Shown here piece by piece: positions 26,251-35,673 of a stretch of DNA of 64,000 nt; within the stretch, counting starts at the first letter, position 1, and each line of letters opens with the position of its first letter. The notes below the pieces were generated by a model. The model was not told where the DNA came from and searched no databases. It worked only from the letters and a program-made list of their open reading frames with translations. The position numbers and the translations under genes were made by a program. The DNA is from Ignavibacteriota bacterium (GTDB taxonomy: Bacteria > Bacteroidota > Ignavibacteria > Ignavibacteriales > Melioribacteraceae): NCBI GenBank assembly GCA_016708125.1, contig JADJGF010000001.1, positions 4,114,001 through 4,178,000 of the forward strand, in the 5' to 3' direction.

Positions 26251-26325
26251 CGTTGCCAGCGTTTTTGTGAAGCAAGCTATTTAAATTGAGATTACTTCGA
26301 ACTAAAAATCAGTTCTCGTAATGAC
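26251..26325. repeat. Unoccupied version of the GIY-YIG-bearing palindrome
   Basis: Reads ATCGTTGCCAGCG...GAAGCAAGCTAT, a short spacer, then GAGATTACTTCG...CTCGTAATGAC. The arms match those flanking the GIY-YIG gene at 25773-26151. Confidence 0.8.
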
Positions 26326-26370
26326 GTTAGAAACTTTTTACTTTTATCTTTTTACTTTTAACTTTAGTCT

Positions 26371-27381
26371 TTATTTCCATTTTATTAATTCTTCTTGAAT
26401 GTAAGGCAGTTTAAGAACCATTTCTTTTAATTCATCTTTTGTAAGGCGATAAGCATTATGGGAATTATAATGAAGCAAACCGCTATCTTTTTTTACACCT
26501 TCGGAAAAATATTTACCGTAATTCAAATCTCTATCATCCGGTCTTACGCGGTAATAATTACCAAGATCTTCCGCAACCAAACATTCTTCATCGGTTAACA
26601 AAGATTCATAAAGTTTTTCTCCGTGGCGAGTACCAATAATTTGCACTTCACTTTTAGAATTGAAAATTTCTATCATAACTTCAGCTAATTCTTTTACGGT
26701 TGATGCCGGGGCTTTTTGAACAAAAAGGTCTCCGGTATTTCCGTTTTCAAATGCAAATAATACTAATTCAACTGCATTTTCAAGAGACATCATATATCTG
26801 GTCATATCCGGGTTAGTAACTGTTAAGGGTTTACCAGCTTTTATCTGATCTACAAAAAGAGGAATAACCGAACCTCGCGATGCCATTACATTTCCGTATC
26901 TTGTACCAACAAACGTTGTTTTTTCAGTTAAACGCGCTTTTGCAACATAGAGTTTTTCCATAAGTGCTTTGGAAATTCCCATTGCATTTATGGGATAAAC
27001 GGCTTTATCAGTACTTAAACAAATTACTTTTTTAACTCCCATTTTAACAGATGCATTAAGAACATTTTCTGTTCCCATTACATTTGTATAAGTTGCTTCC
27101 ATCGGGAAAAACTCACTTGATGGCACTTGCTTAAGTGCTGCAGCATGAAATATATAATCAACCCCTTCCAAAGCTCTTTCAATTGAATCATATTTTCTAA
27201 CATCACCAAGATAAAATTTTAATCTGGGATCACTATATTTCTTCCGCATATCGTCTTGTTTCTTTTCATCACGACTAAAAATCCTAATTTCTTTAATTTG
27301 AGTATTTATGAAACGATCCATTACAGCATTGCCGAATGAACCGGTGCCTCCGGATATCAAAAGAGTCATTTTATCGAACAT
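26371..27381 (-). CDS. fnlA: UDP-GlcNAc 4,6-dehydratase/5-epimerase (FnlA/CapE)
   Basis: A 336-aa soluble SDR, the first enzyme of UDP-L-FucNAc synthesis. GGTGSFGNAVMDRF gives the nucleotide site (11-17), then YLGDVRKYDSIERAL, HAAALKQVPSSEFFPMEA, STDKAVYPINAMGISK (123-138; M134, K138) and RYGNVMASRGSVIPLF. The ATG is preceded by AAAGGCAAAATT. fnlB and fnlC lie downstream but are separated by repeat DNA, a GIY-YIG gene and a four-helix gene. Confidence 0.92.
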   Translation of the reverse strand: MFDKMTLLISGGTGSFGNAVMDRFINTQIKEIRIFSRDEKKQDDMRKKYSDPRLKFYLGDVRKYDSIERALEGVDYIFHAAALKQVPSSEFFPMEATYTNVMGTENVLNASVKMGVKKVICLSTDKAVYPINAMGISKALMEKLYVAKARLTEKTTFVGTRYGNVMASRGSVIPLFVDQIKAGKPLTVTNPDMTRYMMSLENAVELVLFAFENGNTGDLFVQKAPASTVKELAEVMIEIFNSKSEVQIIGTRHGEKLYESLLTDEECLVAEDLGNYYRVRPDDRDLNYGKYFSEGVKKDSGLLHYNSHNAYRLTKDELKEMVLKLPYIQEELIKWK

Positions 27382-27417
27382 AATTTTGCCTTTAATTTTT
27401 TGTTTTTTTGTGGTTAA

Positions 27418-28188
27418 CTAAATATTATTTATGAGTTTTTCTTTTTCGGAAGGAGTAGGATAGCTGATTAACACAGCACGGAACTTTCCTTTAAAAACAA
27501 ATAGGCTTCCAGCTGATACCCCAATTATTCCATTCTGATCAATAACACTTTTTAGATCTTCGTTTGTACCTGCACCGCCTATAACGGTTAGAGGAGTACT
27601 TATTACTTTTCTCATCTTTTCTATTAAGCTTAAATCATAACCTTTCATGGTTCCATCATTATCTATTGAATTTATAACAATCTCACCGGCACCCATTTTT
27701 TCCATTTCAATTGCAAATTCAAAAGGATTTATACCGGTGTTTTTTGTACCATTATTTATGTACAACTCATACTTATTACCCAAAATTTTCTTTTTTACAT
27801 CTAATACAACAACAACACTTTGATTGCCAACTTCCTTAGCAATTGCAGATACAATTTCGGGTTTTTCAATAGCTATAGAACTTACTGCAATTTTTTCAAC
27901 ACCAAGTGAAAATATTTTTTGCGCTTGTTCTATTGTTTTTATTCCACCTCCATAGCACAAGGGCATGCGACATTCAGCTGCAACATTTTCAATCATTTTG
28001 TAATCGGGTTCAGCATTTCGAACTGTAGCATCAATATCAATAATAATTAATTCATCCACTTCCTTTTCATTGAATATTTTAACTGCATTAATCGGATCGC
28101 CAACATATTTGGGTTCCCTAAATTTAACTGTCTTTACTAATCCATTATTATGAACAAGAAGGCAAGGAATTATACGAGGATAAAGCAT
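27418..28188 (-). CDS. HisF-like subunit of sugar amidination module
   Basis: A 256-aa (beta/alpha)8 protein resembling the cyclase subunit of imidazole glycerol phosphate synthase: DPINAVKIFNEKEVDELIII, CYGGGIKTIEQAQKIFSLGV, then NSIDNDGTMKGYDLSLIEKM and VIGGAGTNEDLK. In HisF the catalytic acid Asp11 lies in CLDV; here CLLVHNNG puts Leu at position 11. The protein therefore probably channels ammonia from HisH rather than making IGP. It follows the HisH-like gene by two bases. Confidence 0.88.
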   Translation of the reverse strand: MLYPRIIPCLLVHNNGLVKTVKFREPKYVGDPINAVKIFNEKEVDELIIIDIDATVRNAEPDYKMIENVAAECRMPLCYGGGIKTIEQAQKIFSLGVEKIAVSSIAIEKPEIVSAIAKEVGNQSVVVVLDVKKKILGNKYELYINNGTKNTGINPFEFAIEMEKMGAGEIVINSIDNDGTMKGYDLSLIEKMRKVISTPLTVIGGAGTNEDLKSVIDQNGIIGVSAGSLFVFKGKFRAVLISYPTPSEKEKLINNI

Positions 28189-28190
28189 AT

Positions 28191-28805
28191 TTACAAATTT
28201 CCAAAGTTTTTAAGAATTTGAACTCCATTATGATGACTTTTTTCAGGGTGAAATTGTACACCATAAATATTATCATTTTTTATTACACAAGTGAAATTAT
28301 CTCCATATTCGGCAGTGGCTAAAATATTTTTCGAATTTTCACAAGAAAAATAATATGAATGCAGGAAATAGAATCTAGGTTTTGGTTCTAGGTCATTAAA
28401 TAAAGCATCATTTTCAAGCAAATTAACTACATTCCAACCCATGTGGGGCAAATGAGGTTTATGAACCAACTTTGAGGTGTCAAATTTTTTAACAGATCCA
28501 GAGAACCAACCTAAACCAGGTAATACACCCTCCTCACTGGATGCAGCCATAATTTGCATTCCAACACAAATTCCAATAGTAGGTATTTTTTTTTCTAATA
28601 CCAGTTCATCTAATTTTTCACGCATTCCGGAATTTTGCAACAACGTCATTGCATGATCAAAAGCGCCGACTCCTGGTAAAATTATTTTTGTTACTTCTTC
28701 TAAATCTGAAATAGATTTTGCAACTTTAATTTGTATATTCAAGCGATTATAAACGTTTATAAAAGCTCTAATATTTCCAAGACCATAATCAATAATAGTG
28801 ATCAT
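28191..28805 (-). CDS. HisH-like glutamine amidotransferase
   Basis: A 204-aa class I glutaminase: ILPGVGAFDHAM, catalytic C80 in GICVGMQIMA, and the His-Glu pair H186/E188 in GVQFHPEKSHH. It releases ammonia for the associated HisF-like channel and sugar amidotransferase. Its ATG overlaps the stop of the upstream amidotransferase (ATGA), so translation is probably coupled. Confidence 0.9.
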   Translation of the reverse strand: MITIIDYGLGNIRAFINVYNRLNIQIKVAKSISDLEEVTKIILPGVGAFDHAMTLLQNSGMREKLDELVLEKKIPTIGICVGMQIMAASSEEGVLPGLGWFSGSVKKFDTSKLVHKPHLPHMGWNVVNLLENDALFNDLEPKPRFYFLHSYYFSCENSKNILATAEYGDNFTCVIKNDNIYGVQFHPEKSHHNGVQILKNFGNL

Positions 28806-29947
28806 TTTTTTCTACGCTTTGTTTTTTCTGCACCAATAAGTTGAAGTACCTTAGCACCAATATTAAAGAATGTTTTCTGATTCTTATAATCCCAGTAAAA
28901 TTTTTTGGGCATTTCAAAATAATGCTGTAATTCGTCTTTTGTTATTCCCAGTTTTGTAGCTATGTAATTAAATTCGTCTTTTATTGTCATAGGATCATAA
29001 GCCGGTTTTGAAAGAATATTTAATGCCTCATCACGGGTCATTTGTTCAGTAAGAATTAAGCTCGATAATTGTACTCTTCTTGTATCAAAACCAAAACGTT
29101 CAGGCAGCCAATAACCTTCATAAAATTTTGTAAATCTGGATTCAAAATGTTTTTGCGGATATGGCTTCCATCCATATTTCTTTTCTAAAAGTTTTAAAGC
29201 ATCTGCTTTAACAAATGGAATATAATTTAATGGTCTAACTACTTGAACTCCTTTAAAATATCTTAAATAAATCTTGTGCTTAAAAATTGAAGAGAAAGGG
29301 TAAGTTTTCATCTCAAGTGTTGAAAAGTTACTTATAATATCGTTAATATGAACCATATCTGTTCCGTAATAAAGCCAGTACATTGGGTATTGTACGCATT
29401 CAGTAGCAATATTTCCGCCATTTAAAATATATTTTATTTTATATTTTTCGGCAAAATTATACAAAGTTGCTACAAAAGCATGATCTTGAGGTATATCCAA
29501 ATGTGGAACTCCGGATTTAAAGAACGCAAGCTGAAAGTCTTTCATCTCTTCCCAATTAATTACTTCTGTATAAAGATCAAGACCCAATTTATCAATCATA
29601 ACATTAATATTATGAACAGCAAGTTCCGAATTCCAGCCTCCATCTACGTGAAAGACCAAAGGACGCAGGCCAAATTCACTAACTGCCAAGTGCAGCATAT
29701 AAGAACTATCCACTCCTCCGCTTAAACCAAGAATGCAGTCAAATTCTTCGTTTTTTTCTTGTGATTTAATTTCATTGATAATTTTGTTTAAGGATTTTCG
29801 CCCAAATTCATCTGTTTTCCAGTGTGGTTTTACAAATTCATAAAAATCGTTACAATGATCACATATACCTTTGTCATCAAAAGTTATAAACTGATCAGAT
29901 GAATCCATTACGCATTTGGAGCAAACTTGGTAGTTAGTGTAGTTCAT
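28802..29947 (-). CDS. N-acetyl sugar amidotransferase (WbpG/PseA type)
   Basis: A 381-aa PP-loop ATP pyrophosphatase. It has a zinc-like cluster C9/C12/C29/C32 (CSKCVMDSSDQ, GICDHCNDF), PP-loop LGLSGGVDSSYMLHL (74-87) and an HVDGGWNSELAVHNI block. With HisH/HisF-type partners such enzymes convert an N-acetyl group of a nucleotide sugar to an acetamidino group. Next to fnlABC, UDP-L-FucNAc or a related sugar is a plausible substrate (inference). Confidence 0.88.
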   Translation of the reverse strand: MNYTNYQVCSKCVMDSSDQFITFDDKGICDHCNDFYEFVKPHWKTDEFGRKSLNKIINEIKSQEKNEEFDCILGLSGGVDSSYMLHLAVSEFGLRPLVFHVDGGWNSELAVHNINVMIDKLGLDLYTEVINWEEMKDFQLAFFKSGVPHLDIPQDHAFVATLYNFAEKYKIKYILNGGNIATECVQYPMYWLYYGTDMVHINDIISNFSTLEMKTYPFSSIFKHKIYLRYFKGVQVVRPLNYIPFVKADALKLLEKKYGWKPYPQKHFESRFTKFYEGYWLPERFGFDTRRVQLSSLILTEQMTRDEALNILSKPAYDPMTIKDEFNYIATKLGITKDELQHYFEMPKKFYWDYKNQKTFFNIGAKVLQLIGAEKTKRRKK

Positions 29948-30040
29948 TTTTTATCTATAATTATTGATATTATAATAATTATAGTCCAAAAAATATAAAA
30001 TTTATATTTACGTTTAAATTAATTTAAAATTAAGATAATT

Positions 30041-31255
30041 TTATTTTGAAAGTAATCTTTCATATAGTTTGATATAATCAAGATATCTATCTTCTGAATT
30101 AAAATTTTCAACTGCTCTTTTGCGACAATTCGTTTGATAAAATGTTTTACCATTTTGTTGGATTTTTTTTACTGATCTTAAAAGACCATTAATGTCACCT
30201 TTGTCAACGACAATACCTGTATTTTCATTAATAGCTTCAACACTACCTCCAGTCTTATATGTTATTACTGGTGTACCACAAGCTAAAGCTTCTAAATTTG
30301 TTGTTGGAAAATTATCTTCCAATGTTGGATTAATGAAAACATCGGCTGCTGAATACAATTTACATAGTTCATTCAAATCTTCAGTTCTACTAATCCCAAT
30401 TATATGTTTTGGAAGTTTACTAATTTGTTTTTTTGAAAGCCCTACAAGAATTATTGTCATATCATTATCAATAAATTCGCTAAGTTTTATAAAATCTTCT
30501 AACCCTTTGCGCTTAGACCATGGGCTTGCAACACCCAATATTAGGAACTTATTTATAATATCGTACTTTAATCTTGTTTGATGAGAATCTAGTGGTTTAA
30601 AAATGTCCAGATTTATGCCATTGTATATTACTTTTATCTGATTTTTTTTTAAAAAAGATTGCTTCACCTCTAATTCCAACCATTTAGAGACTGCAACTAA
30701 ATATAAAGATTTTACTGAATTAAAAAGATATTTCTTTAAATAATAATTTTTTTTTGATCTGTCAAAAAGAAAACTACTTGGATAAGTTTTTTTTTGTGGG
30801 CAATTATTACATTCAGTTTTCCATTTATCGCAACCTATAAAGTCATAGTAGGCACAATGGCCTGTAAAAGACCAACAATCATGAAATGTCCATACAACTG
30901 GTATTTTAGATTTTTTTAGATATTCAAATAATATTTTAATGTTAATATAATAACCATGAAGGTGATGGAGATGAATAATATCTGGTTTTATTTTATCTAT
31001 TGTTTGAATTAATTTTTTTGTTGCAAAATTTGACCCTAAACCGTGTCTATCAAATAACCTTGTAATTACAACGTGATTTAATATGTCAATATTATTGCCA
31101 ATTTTAATAATTTTTGATTCACTTTTTCTTATTCTTCTCCCAATAGCAATATAACTTGCCCATTTGTTTTTTGTTATTTGAATTCCTATCTGTTCAGCAA
31201 TTCGTCCAGTAGAACCAAAATTACCTTCAGTTACGATTTGTAAAATTTTCTTCAT
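30041..31255 (-). CDS. Family 4 glycosyltransferase
   Basis: A 404-aa GT-B enzyme: VTEGNFGSTGRIAEQIG at the N-terminus, HLHHLHGYYINI, a Cys-rich CDKWKTECNNCPQKK, VVWTFHDCWSFTGHCAYYDF, and the donor-site motif FINPTLEDNFPTTNLEALAC followed by GTPVITY. Acts on the cytoplasmic face in building the repeat unit. AAAGGAATAGT precedes the ATG. It lies in the run of Wzy, LicD and Wzx genes. Confidence 0.87.
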   Translation of the reverse strand: MKKILQIVTEGNFGSTGRIAEQIGIQITKNKWASYIAIGRRIRKSESKIIKIGNNIDILNHVVITRLFDRHGLGSNFATKKLIQTIDKIKPDIIHLHHLHGYYINIKILFEYLKKSKIPVVWTFHDCWSFTGHCAYYDFIGCDKWKTECNNCPQKKTYPSSFLFDRSKKNYYLKKYLFNSVKSLYLVAVSKWLELEVKQSFLKKNQIKVIYNGINLDIFKPLDSHQTRLKYDIINKFLILGVASPWSKRKGLEDFIKLSEFIDNDMTIILVGLSKKQISKLPKHIIGISRTEDLNELCKLYSAADVFINPTLEDNFPTTNLEALACGTPVITYKTGGSVEAINENTGIVVDKGDINGLLRSVKKIQQNGKTFYQTNCRKRAVENFNSEDRYLDYIKLYERLLSK

Positions 31256-31277
31256 ACTATTCCTTTCGTTTGATTAA

Positions 31278-32591
31278 TCAAACTCTTGCTTTCTGAACAA
31301 ATATAACAATAAACCATTTTATAAACATTGCCAAAGTATACACCATAATAATGTTTACAACTAAATTAAAAATATAATAATTAGTGAATTGAAACTTAAC
31401 AACGACAAATGAATAAATAAAAATAGCAAATGGAGAAAAATTATGTTGATAAATAAATGCTTTTAAATAAGAATGTAAACTCCCAAGTAGAAAAAAACCA
31501 AAACAAACACCTAAAATTCCAAAATTGGCATACATATTTCCAAGCGTCGAAGGTGGCCAAGAATTGCTTAGCAAATTACCATAAGGAATAGGAGGGATTA
31601 TTTGAATGCCATTTAGAATATTAAAGAAATAGACACCTTCATCGATTGGTGGTTTATTTATATACATTGATCTTGGAATAAATGCAAAAAAAAGATCTAA
31701 AAAGCTTTTGCCAAACCAAAAATTATCAAAATCAAAATAATTTTGAATTAAAAGCTGAATATTAATGTATTCATTACCATTTATCAAAGAAGCAAAATTA
31801 TTTAATATAACTTTTTCAATATTTATATCTAAACCAGAAATAGATCTTAGTTGTGGAATAATAATAATAAAGATTACTAAAAATATATAAGCAGGTAAAA
31901 GTTTTATATTAGCAAGGTTAATTTTCTTTATATAATAATTATATGAAATTAAAAATTGAAAGAAAAATAAAATAAATGGTGTTCTACCACCAGTTAAAGT
32001 TAATGCAATAAAATAAATTGGAAATAATAATAATAAGATTAAATAATTTATTTTTTTATTAAAAGAAAAATATCGGATCAGAAAAATCATAGAAAATAGT
32101 GCACAAAAATTAATAAGTGTAATGAAAAAATACTTTCCTTCAAGAAATTGGTTAGCGTACATAAAATTAGAAAATATATAATATAAACTACCAATTGAAT
32201 CAATAAAAAATACACTAGTAATCATTAAACTAAAAAATAGAAGAAAAAATAAAGTAAGATTTGTCTTTTTTGAATTTACGACGATAAAATTTTTGATTTT
32301 AATATTAAATTTACGTTTTTTATAATATCCAAAATAATAAAACAAAATGCCTATTATTTGAATAAATAAGAATTTTGATAAAGATAGCTCAAAATTATCA
32401 CCAATAACTTTAATAACACGCGAATCTATAAATGAATATTTATCAATCAGACACCCCAAAATAAACGGAATTGAATTAAAGGAAGTAATTAAGACAAATA
32501 GTATAACTGGACTAAAAGATTTATTTTCATCTTTTTTTTTGAAAGGAATAATTATTATAAATAAATATACAAGCAAAAATATATATATCAT
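31278..32591 (-). CDS. Oligosaccharide repeat-unit polymerase (Wzy-like)
   Basis: A 437-aa inner-membrane protein with about 10-12 hydrophobic helices and one long periplasmic loop (residues about 265-340, including AFIPRSMYINKPPIDEGVYF). These are hallmarks of Wzy/EpsG-type polymerases, which are poorly conserved in sequence. GGRTPFILFFFQF also fits. Its ATG overlaps the LicD-like stop (ATGA). Confidence 0.82.
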   Translation of the reverse strand: MIYIFLLVYLFIIIIPFKKKDENKSFSPVILFVLITSFNSIPFILGCLIDKYSFIDSRVIKVIGDNFELSLSKFLFIQIIGILFYYFGYYKKRKFNIKIKNFIVVNSKKTNLTLFFLLFFSLMITSVFFIDSIGSLYYIFSNFMYANQFLEGKYFFITLINFCALFSMIFLIRYFSFNKKINYLILLLLFPIYFIALTLTGGRTPFILFFFQFLISYNYYIKKINLANIKLLPAYIFLVIFIIIIPQLRSISGLDINIEKVILNNFASLINGNEYINIQLLIQNYFDFDNFWFGKSFLDLFFAFIPRSMYINKPPIDEGVYFFNILNGIQIIPPIPYGNLLSNSWPPSTLGNMYANFGILGVCFGFFLLGSLHSYLKAFIYQHNFSPFAIFIYSFVVVKFQFTNYYIFNLVVNIIMVYTLAMFIKWFIVIFVQKARV

Positions 32592-33286
32592 TTTAAAGAT
32601 CTGTCATCAACAATGTAGTTATAATTTTTATTTGGTACTGTCCAATTTGAACCATATCTGCTTGTTAAATAATCATTAAATAAAGTAGGAACAAAAAATT
32701 TTGAATCGTAAAATTCAATTTCTTTAAATTCTTTAAATAGTTTTTTATCAATTTGAACTAATTTACTTATTGGTTTTGAAATTTCCCTTAAGAAAGCAAT
32801 AATAAAATTTGGGCATACAAATGATAAATTCGTTAAAACATAAAAAATATAAGTTTTGATGTTGAAATTAATGCCATATCCTTTTCTAAAAAATATATTT
32901 CTATTAAGATATTCAGAAATTGAGAATAATAATTTATTCCCATCAATTTTTATTAATTCAAGTTCATAATATTTATCCTTTTCTTTATAGAATTTTACGC
33001 TAATTTCAACAGACATATCCTTTGGGTAAATTGTAATTCCTTCATATCCGGTTGATACACAAAACCCAGCTTTGAAAAGTGAATTTGAAATTTCATAGAA
33101 AGATTTCTTTTTGAAATCGAAATCAATAATTCCGATGTCTATGTCATTGTCCCATTCAATAAATTTTTTTTCTCTTATTGCTCCTAATAGTGTTCCAGTG
33201 TCTAAGAAATACTTTTGATTATTTGTATTCAATACTTGACTTACACCATTTAGTGCATTGAGCCATTTTTTTTCAAGTGTGTCCAT
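32588..33286 (-). CDS. LicD-like phospho(no)transferase
   Basis: A 232-aa LicD-family protein: YFLDTGTLLGAIREKKFIEW, then DNDIDIGI, the nucleotidyltransferase-fold acidic motif, and YLTSRYGSNWTVPNKNYNY at the end. LicD proteins transfer phosphocholine-type groups from a CDP carrier onto glycans. Its neighbours are a Wzx and a PEP mutase/cytidylyltransferase pathway, so the likely donor here is CMP-activated phosphonate (inference). Confidence 0.82.
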   Translation of the reverse strand: MDTLEKKWLNALNGVSQVLNTNNQKYFLDTGTLLGAIREKKFIEWDNDIDIGIIDFDFKKKSFYEISNSLFKAGFCVSTGYEGITIYPKDMSVEISVKFYKEKDKYYELELIKIDGNKLLFSISEYLNRNIFFRKGYGINFNIKTYIFYVLTNLSFVCPNFIIAFLREISKPISKLVQIDKKLFKEFKEIEFYDSKFFVPTLFNDYLTSRYGSNWTVPNKNYNYIVDDRSLK

Positions 33287-33287
33287 A

Positions 33288-34520
33288 TTAAAATCTAAAT
33301 AAATTAAATTTTTTTACTCCATATATTCTATTTATTAAAACAATTAACTGAGCAAGAACGTAAATATATGATAAGGAATATATATTAATGTAGTCAAAAA
33401 AGTACATAAAAAAAATTGATATAATATAAATTATTCCTACATTAATAACACCCATATTCGTGTATTTTGAAAAGCCCAATGCAGCCAAAAAAGGATAGCC
33501 AAGTAGCTGACTAGGTATTGAAATTAACAATGAAAAAATCATAATTCGAAAAGTAGTTATAATTATTTCTTCGCTAGTCTTAAATATTATTAAAATGATA
33601 TCTTGGCCAAAATAAAAAAGGAAAAAGGTAATAACTATACCAAATAAACTTAATAATTTAAAAATTTTTTTAAAAAATACAATATCCTTTGAATTGGTCA
33701 TGAATGGATAAATTGCTTGCTCTATTGGAGATAGCAAGCTTGAAAAAGCAAAAACTATTTTTGAAGCTACATCATAAAATGCAACCATATTCGCACCATA
33801 TACCATTCCTAAAATAATTGAATTACCAATTGAATAAAATGAAGCGGCAATTCTTGACAAGAAAAACAATGAACTGCCTTTTAAGTGCCTAATAATTTCA
33901 CTGATTGAAGGAATATAATATTTTACTTTAAACTTTTTGATCATTATGTAAAAACTTAAAGAACCAGCAAAAATATATCCGAATGCATAAAATAATGCAG
34001 TAATTAAGCCATCATTAGGAGATCTAACAAAAATAAACATTGGAATAAATGAAAGAATTTTTGCTAGTGAAAATGTTATTGTCATATACTTCATTTCCTC
34101 AATCCCTTGAAAAAACCATATAGGAAAGAATAAATTTCCAATAACTATTCCGAACATTGACAAGAAGGTTAATTTATGATTTTGCGTAATTTCTATAAAC
34201 TGCGAAAAAATTACAGTAACTAAGAAACATAAGATTAGAAGAATAAACTTTGATGAAAAAGTATTACTTACAATTTCATTTATTTTTTTTTTATTTTCTC
34301 TATTTAATGAGATTTCTGCAGTCGAAGAAAAATTAAATCCGTAATCAACTACAATATTGATAAAAAGCATATAAGTATATGAAAAAGCAATGATTCCATA
34401 AATTTCTTTTTCAAGATTAATAAATAAAAATGGCAATACGACCAATGGTAAAATATAATTTACGCCTTGAATAACAAATAAATAAAATATATTATGAAAT
34501 AACTTTTTTTTCATATTCAT
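33288..34520 (-). CDS. Wzx-type polysaccharide flippase
   Basis: A 410-aa multi-spanning MOP-superfamily protein, about 12 helices (ILPLVVLPFLFINLEKEIYG, then IIAFSYTYMLFINIVVDYGF). Expected to move lipid-linked repeat units across the inner membrane. It ends one base before the LicD-like ATG. A second flippase-like gene lies at 48873. Confidence 0.87.
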   Translation of the reverse strand: MNMKKKLFHNIFYLFVIQGVNYILPLVVLPFLFINLEKEIYGIIAFSYTYMLFINIVVDYGFNFSSTAEISLNRENKKKINEIVSNTFSSKFILLILCFLVTVIFSQFIEITQNHKLTFLSMFGIVIGNLFFPIWFFQGIEEMKYMTITFSLAKILSFIPMFIFVRSPNDGLITALFYAFGYIFAGSLSFYIMIKKFKVKYYIPSISEIIRHLKGSSLFFLSRIAASFYSIGNSIILGMVYGANMVAFYDVASKIVFAFSSLLSPIEQAIYPFMTNSKDIVFFKKIFKLLSLFGIVITFFLFYFGQDIILIIFKTSEEIIITTFRIMIFSLLISIPSQLLGYPFLAALGFSKYTNMGVINVGIIYIISIFFMYFFDYINIYSLSYIYVLAQLIVLINRIYGVKKFNLFRF

Positions 34521-34550
34521 TTTGTTATTTTGAAAAATAATTGAAATGAT

Positions 34551-35672
34551 TTAAATAACATTTTCAAGTAAAGCATATAACTCAAGTTTAGAAATAGACT
34601 TAGGATTATTTGATAATCTTTCAATATTAATATTTTCAACAATATAAGCAATATCTTCTTTATGAAAATTGTCTAATTCGCTAAGTTTTGTTTTTAATCC
34701 AATCTCTTTAATCAATTTTTCTATTTTTAATTTTCCTTGTTCAGGTGTCTTTGCATCTAAAGTTACTAACAATCTTTGACTAAATGAATCTTGAGTTTGG
34801 TACTTATTTTTTTCAAATTTTTTAAAAGTTAGATTATACAAAAAAAACGCAGGTAATGTAATTGCTACCGCATTTCCATGAGCAATACCATAAATTTTAG
34901 TTAAAATATATGATATTGCATGAGGTGCAGTAGTTTTAGTAATATTTATAGCTCTTCCCGCAAAATTTGAACCAACGGCAACATTCAAATGAGATACTTC
35001 ATTTCCAAAAACTATTGCATTTTTAAGATTTCTCCAAAGAAGACGAATCGCAATTTCGGAATATTCTTGTGATTCTTGATTTGCATTTATACTCCACATA
35101 GATTCAATTCCTTGACAAAAAGCGTCAATTCCAGATAATGCAATTTGTTCTTTACTAAGACTATAATGTAATTCTGGATCAATTATAACATGATTTGGCA
35201 GTAACACTTGATTTGCAATAGAAAATTTCTTAAATCCGATGTACATCACGGCAAAATGTGTTGCCTCGCTACCACTTCCAGCTGTTGTAGGAATACAAAT
35301 TATTGGTAATGGTTTTAGATTAAAGTCTAATAAATTATTCTCTGTTATACTTCTAATGTCAGTGTTATTATAATATTTAATAAGTTTTGCCATATCTATA
35401 ACACTTCCACCTCCAATAGCTACTATAACTTCGCACTTATTCTGATTAAATATTTCAACACCTTTTTTAACATCTTCAAAACTAGGATTTGTTTGAAAAT
35501 CAAAAAAATGTATAATATTTAAATTATTAAGAAATGGCATTATCTTTTTTTTTGCTCCACTTTGGGTATAGGAATCTCTCCCTGTTACAAGGAGAATATT
35601 CTTTTTGTTTAGCTTTTTGAGCAAATATTTCAGTTCTAAAATTGAACCTTGATAAATATAAGTTGAACACAT
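34551..35672 (-). CDS. Fe-dependent alcohol dehydrogenase, probable phosphonoacetaldehyde reductase
   Basis: A 373-aa group III alcohol dehydrogenase: AIGGGSVIDMAK nucleotide motif, CIPTTAGSGSEATHFAVMYI, and metal-site segments ALSGIDAFCQGIESMWS, TTAPHAISYILTKIYGIAHG. Adjacent to PEP mutase and phosphonopyruvate decarboxylase, it should reduce phosphonoacetaldehyde to 2-hydroxyethylphosphonate, as PhpC-type enzymes do. No AEP transaminase gene is present. It starts one base after the decarboxylase stop. Confidence 0.87.
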   Translation of the reverse strand: MCSTYIYQGSILELKYLLKKLNKKNILLVTGRDSYTQSGAKKKIMPFLNNLNIIHFFDFQTNPSFEDVKKGVEIFNQNKCEVIVAIGGGSVIDMAKLIKYYNNTDIRSITENNLLDFNLKPLPIICIPTTAGSGSEATHFAVMYIGFKKFSIANQVLLPNHVIIDPELHYSLSKEQIALSGIDAFCQGIESMWSINANQESQEYSEIAIRLLWRNLKNAIVFGNEVSHLNVAVGSNFAGRAINITKTTAPHAISYILTKIYGIAHGNAVAITLPAFFLYNLTFKKFEKNKYQTQDSFSQRLLVTLDAKTPEQGKLKIEKLIKEIGLKTKLSELDNFHKEDIAYIVENINIERLSNNPKSISKLELYALLENVI

Positions 35673-35673
35673 A

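Noticed and set aside
27418..28805. Histidine biosynthesis genes hisF and hisH
   Set aside because: Catalytic Asp11 of HisF is replaced by Leu and the pair is coupled to a sugar amidotransferase, so a role in sugar amidination fits better.
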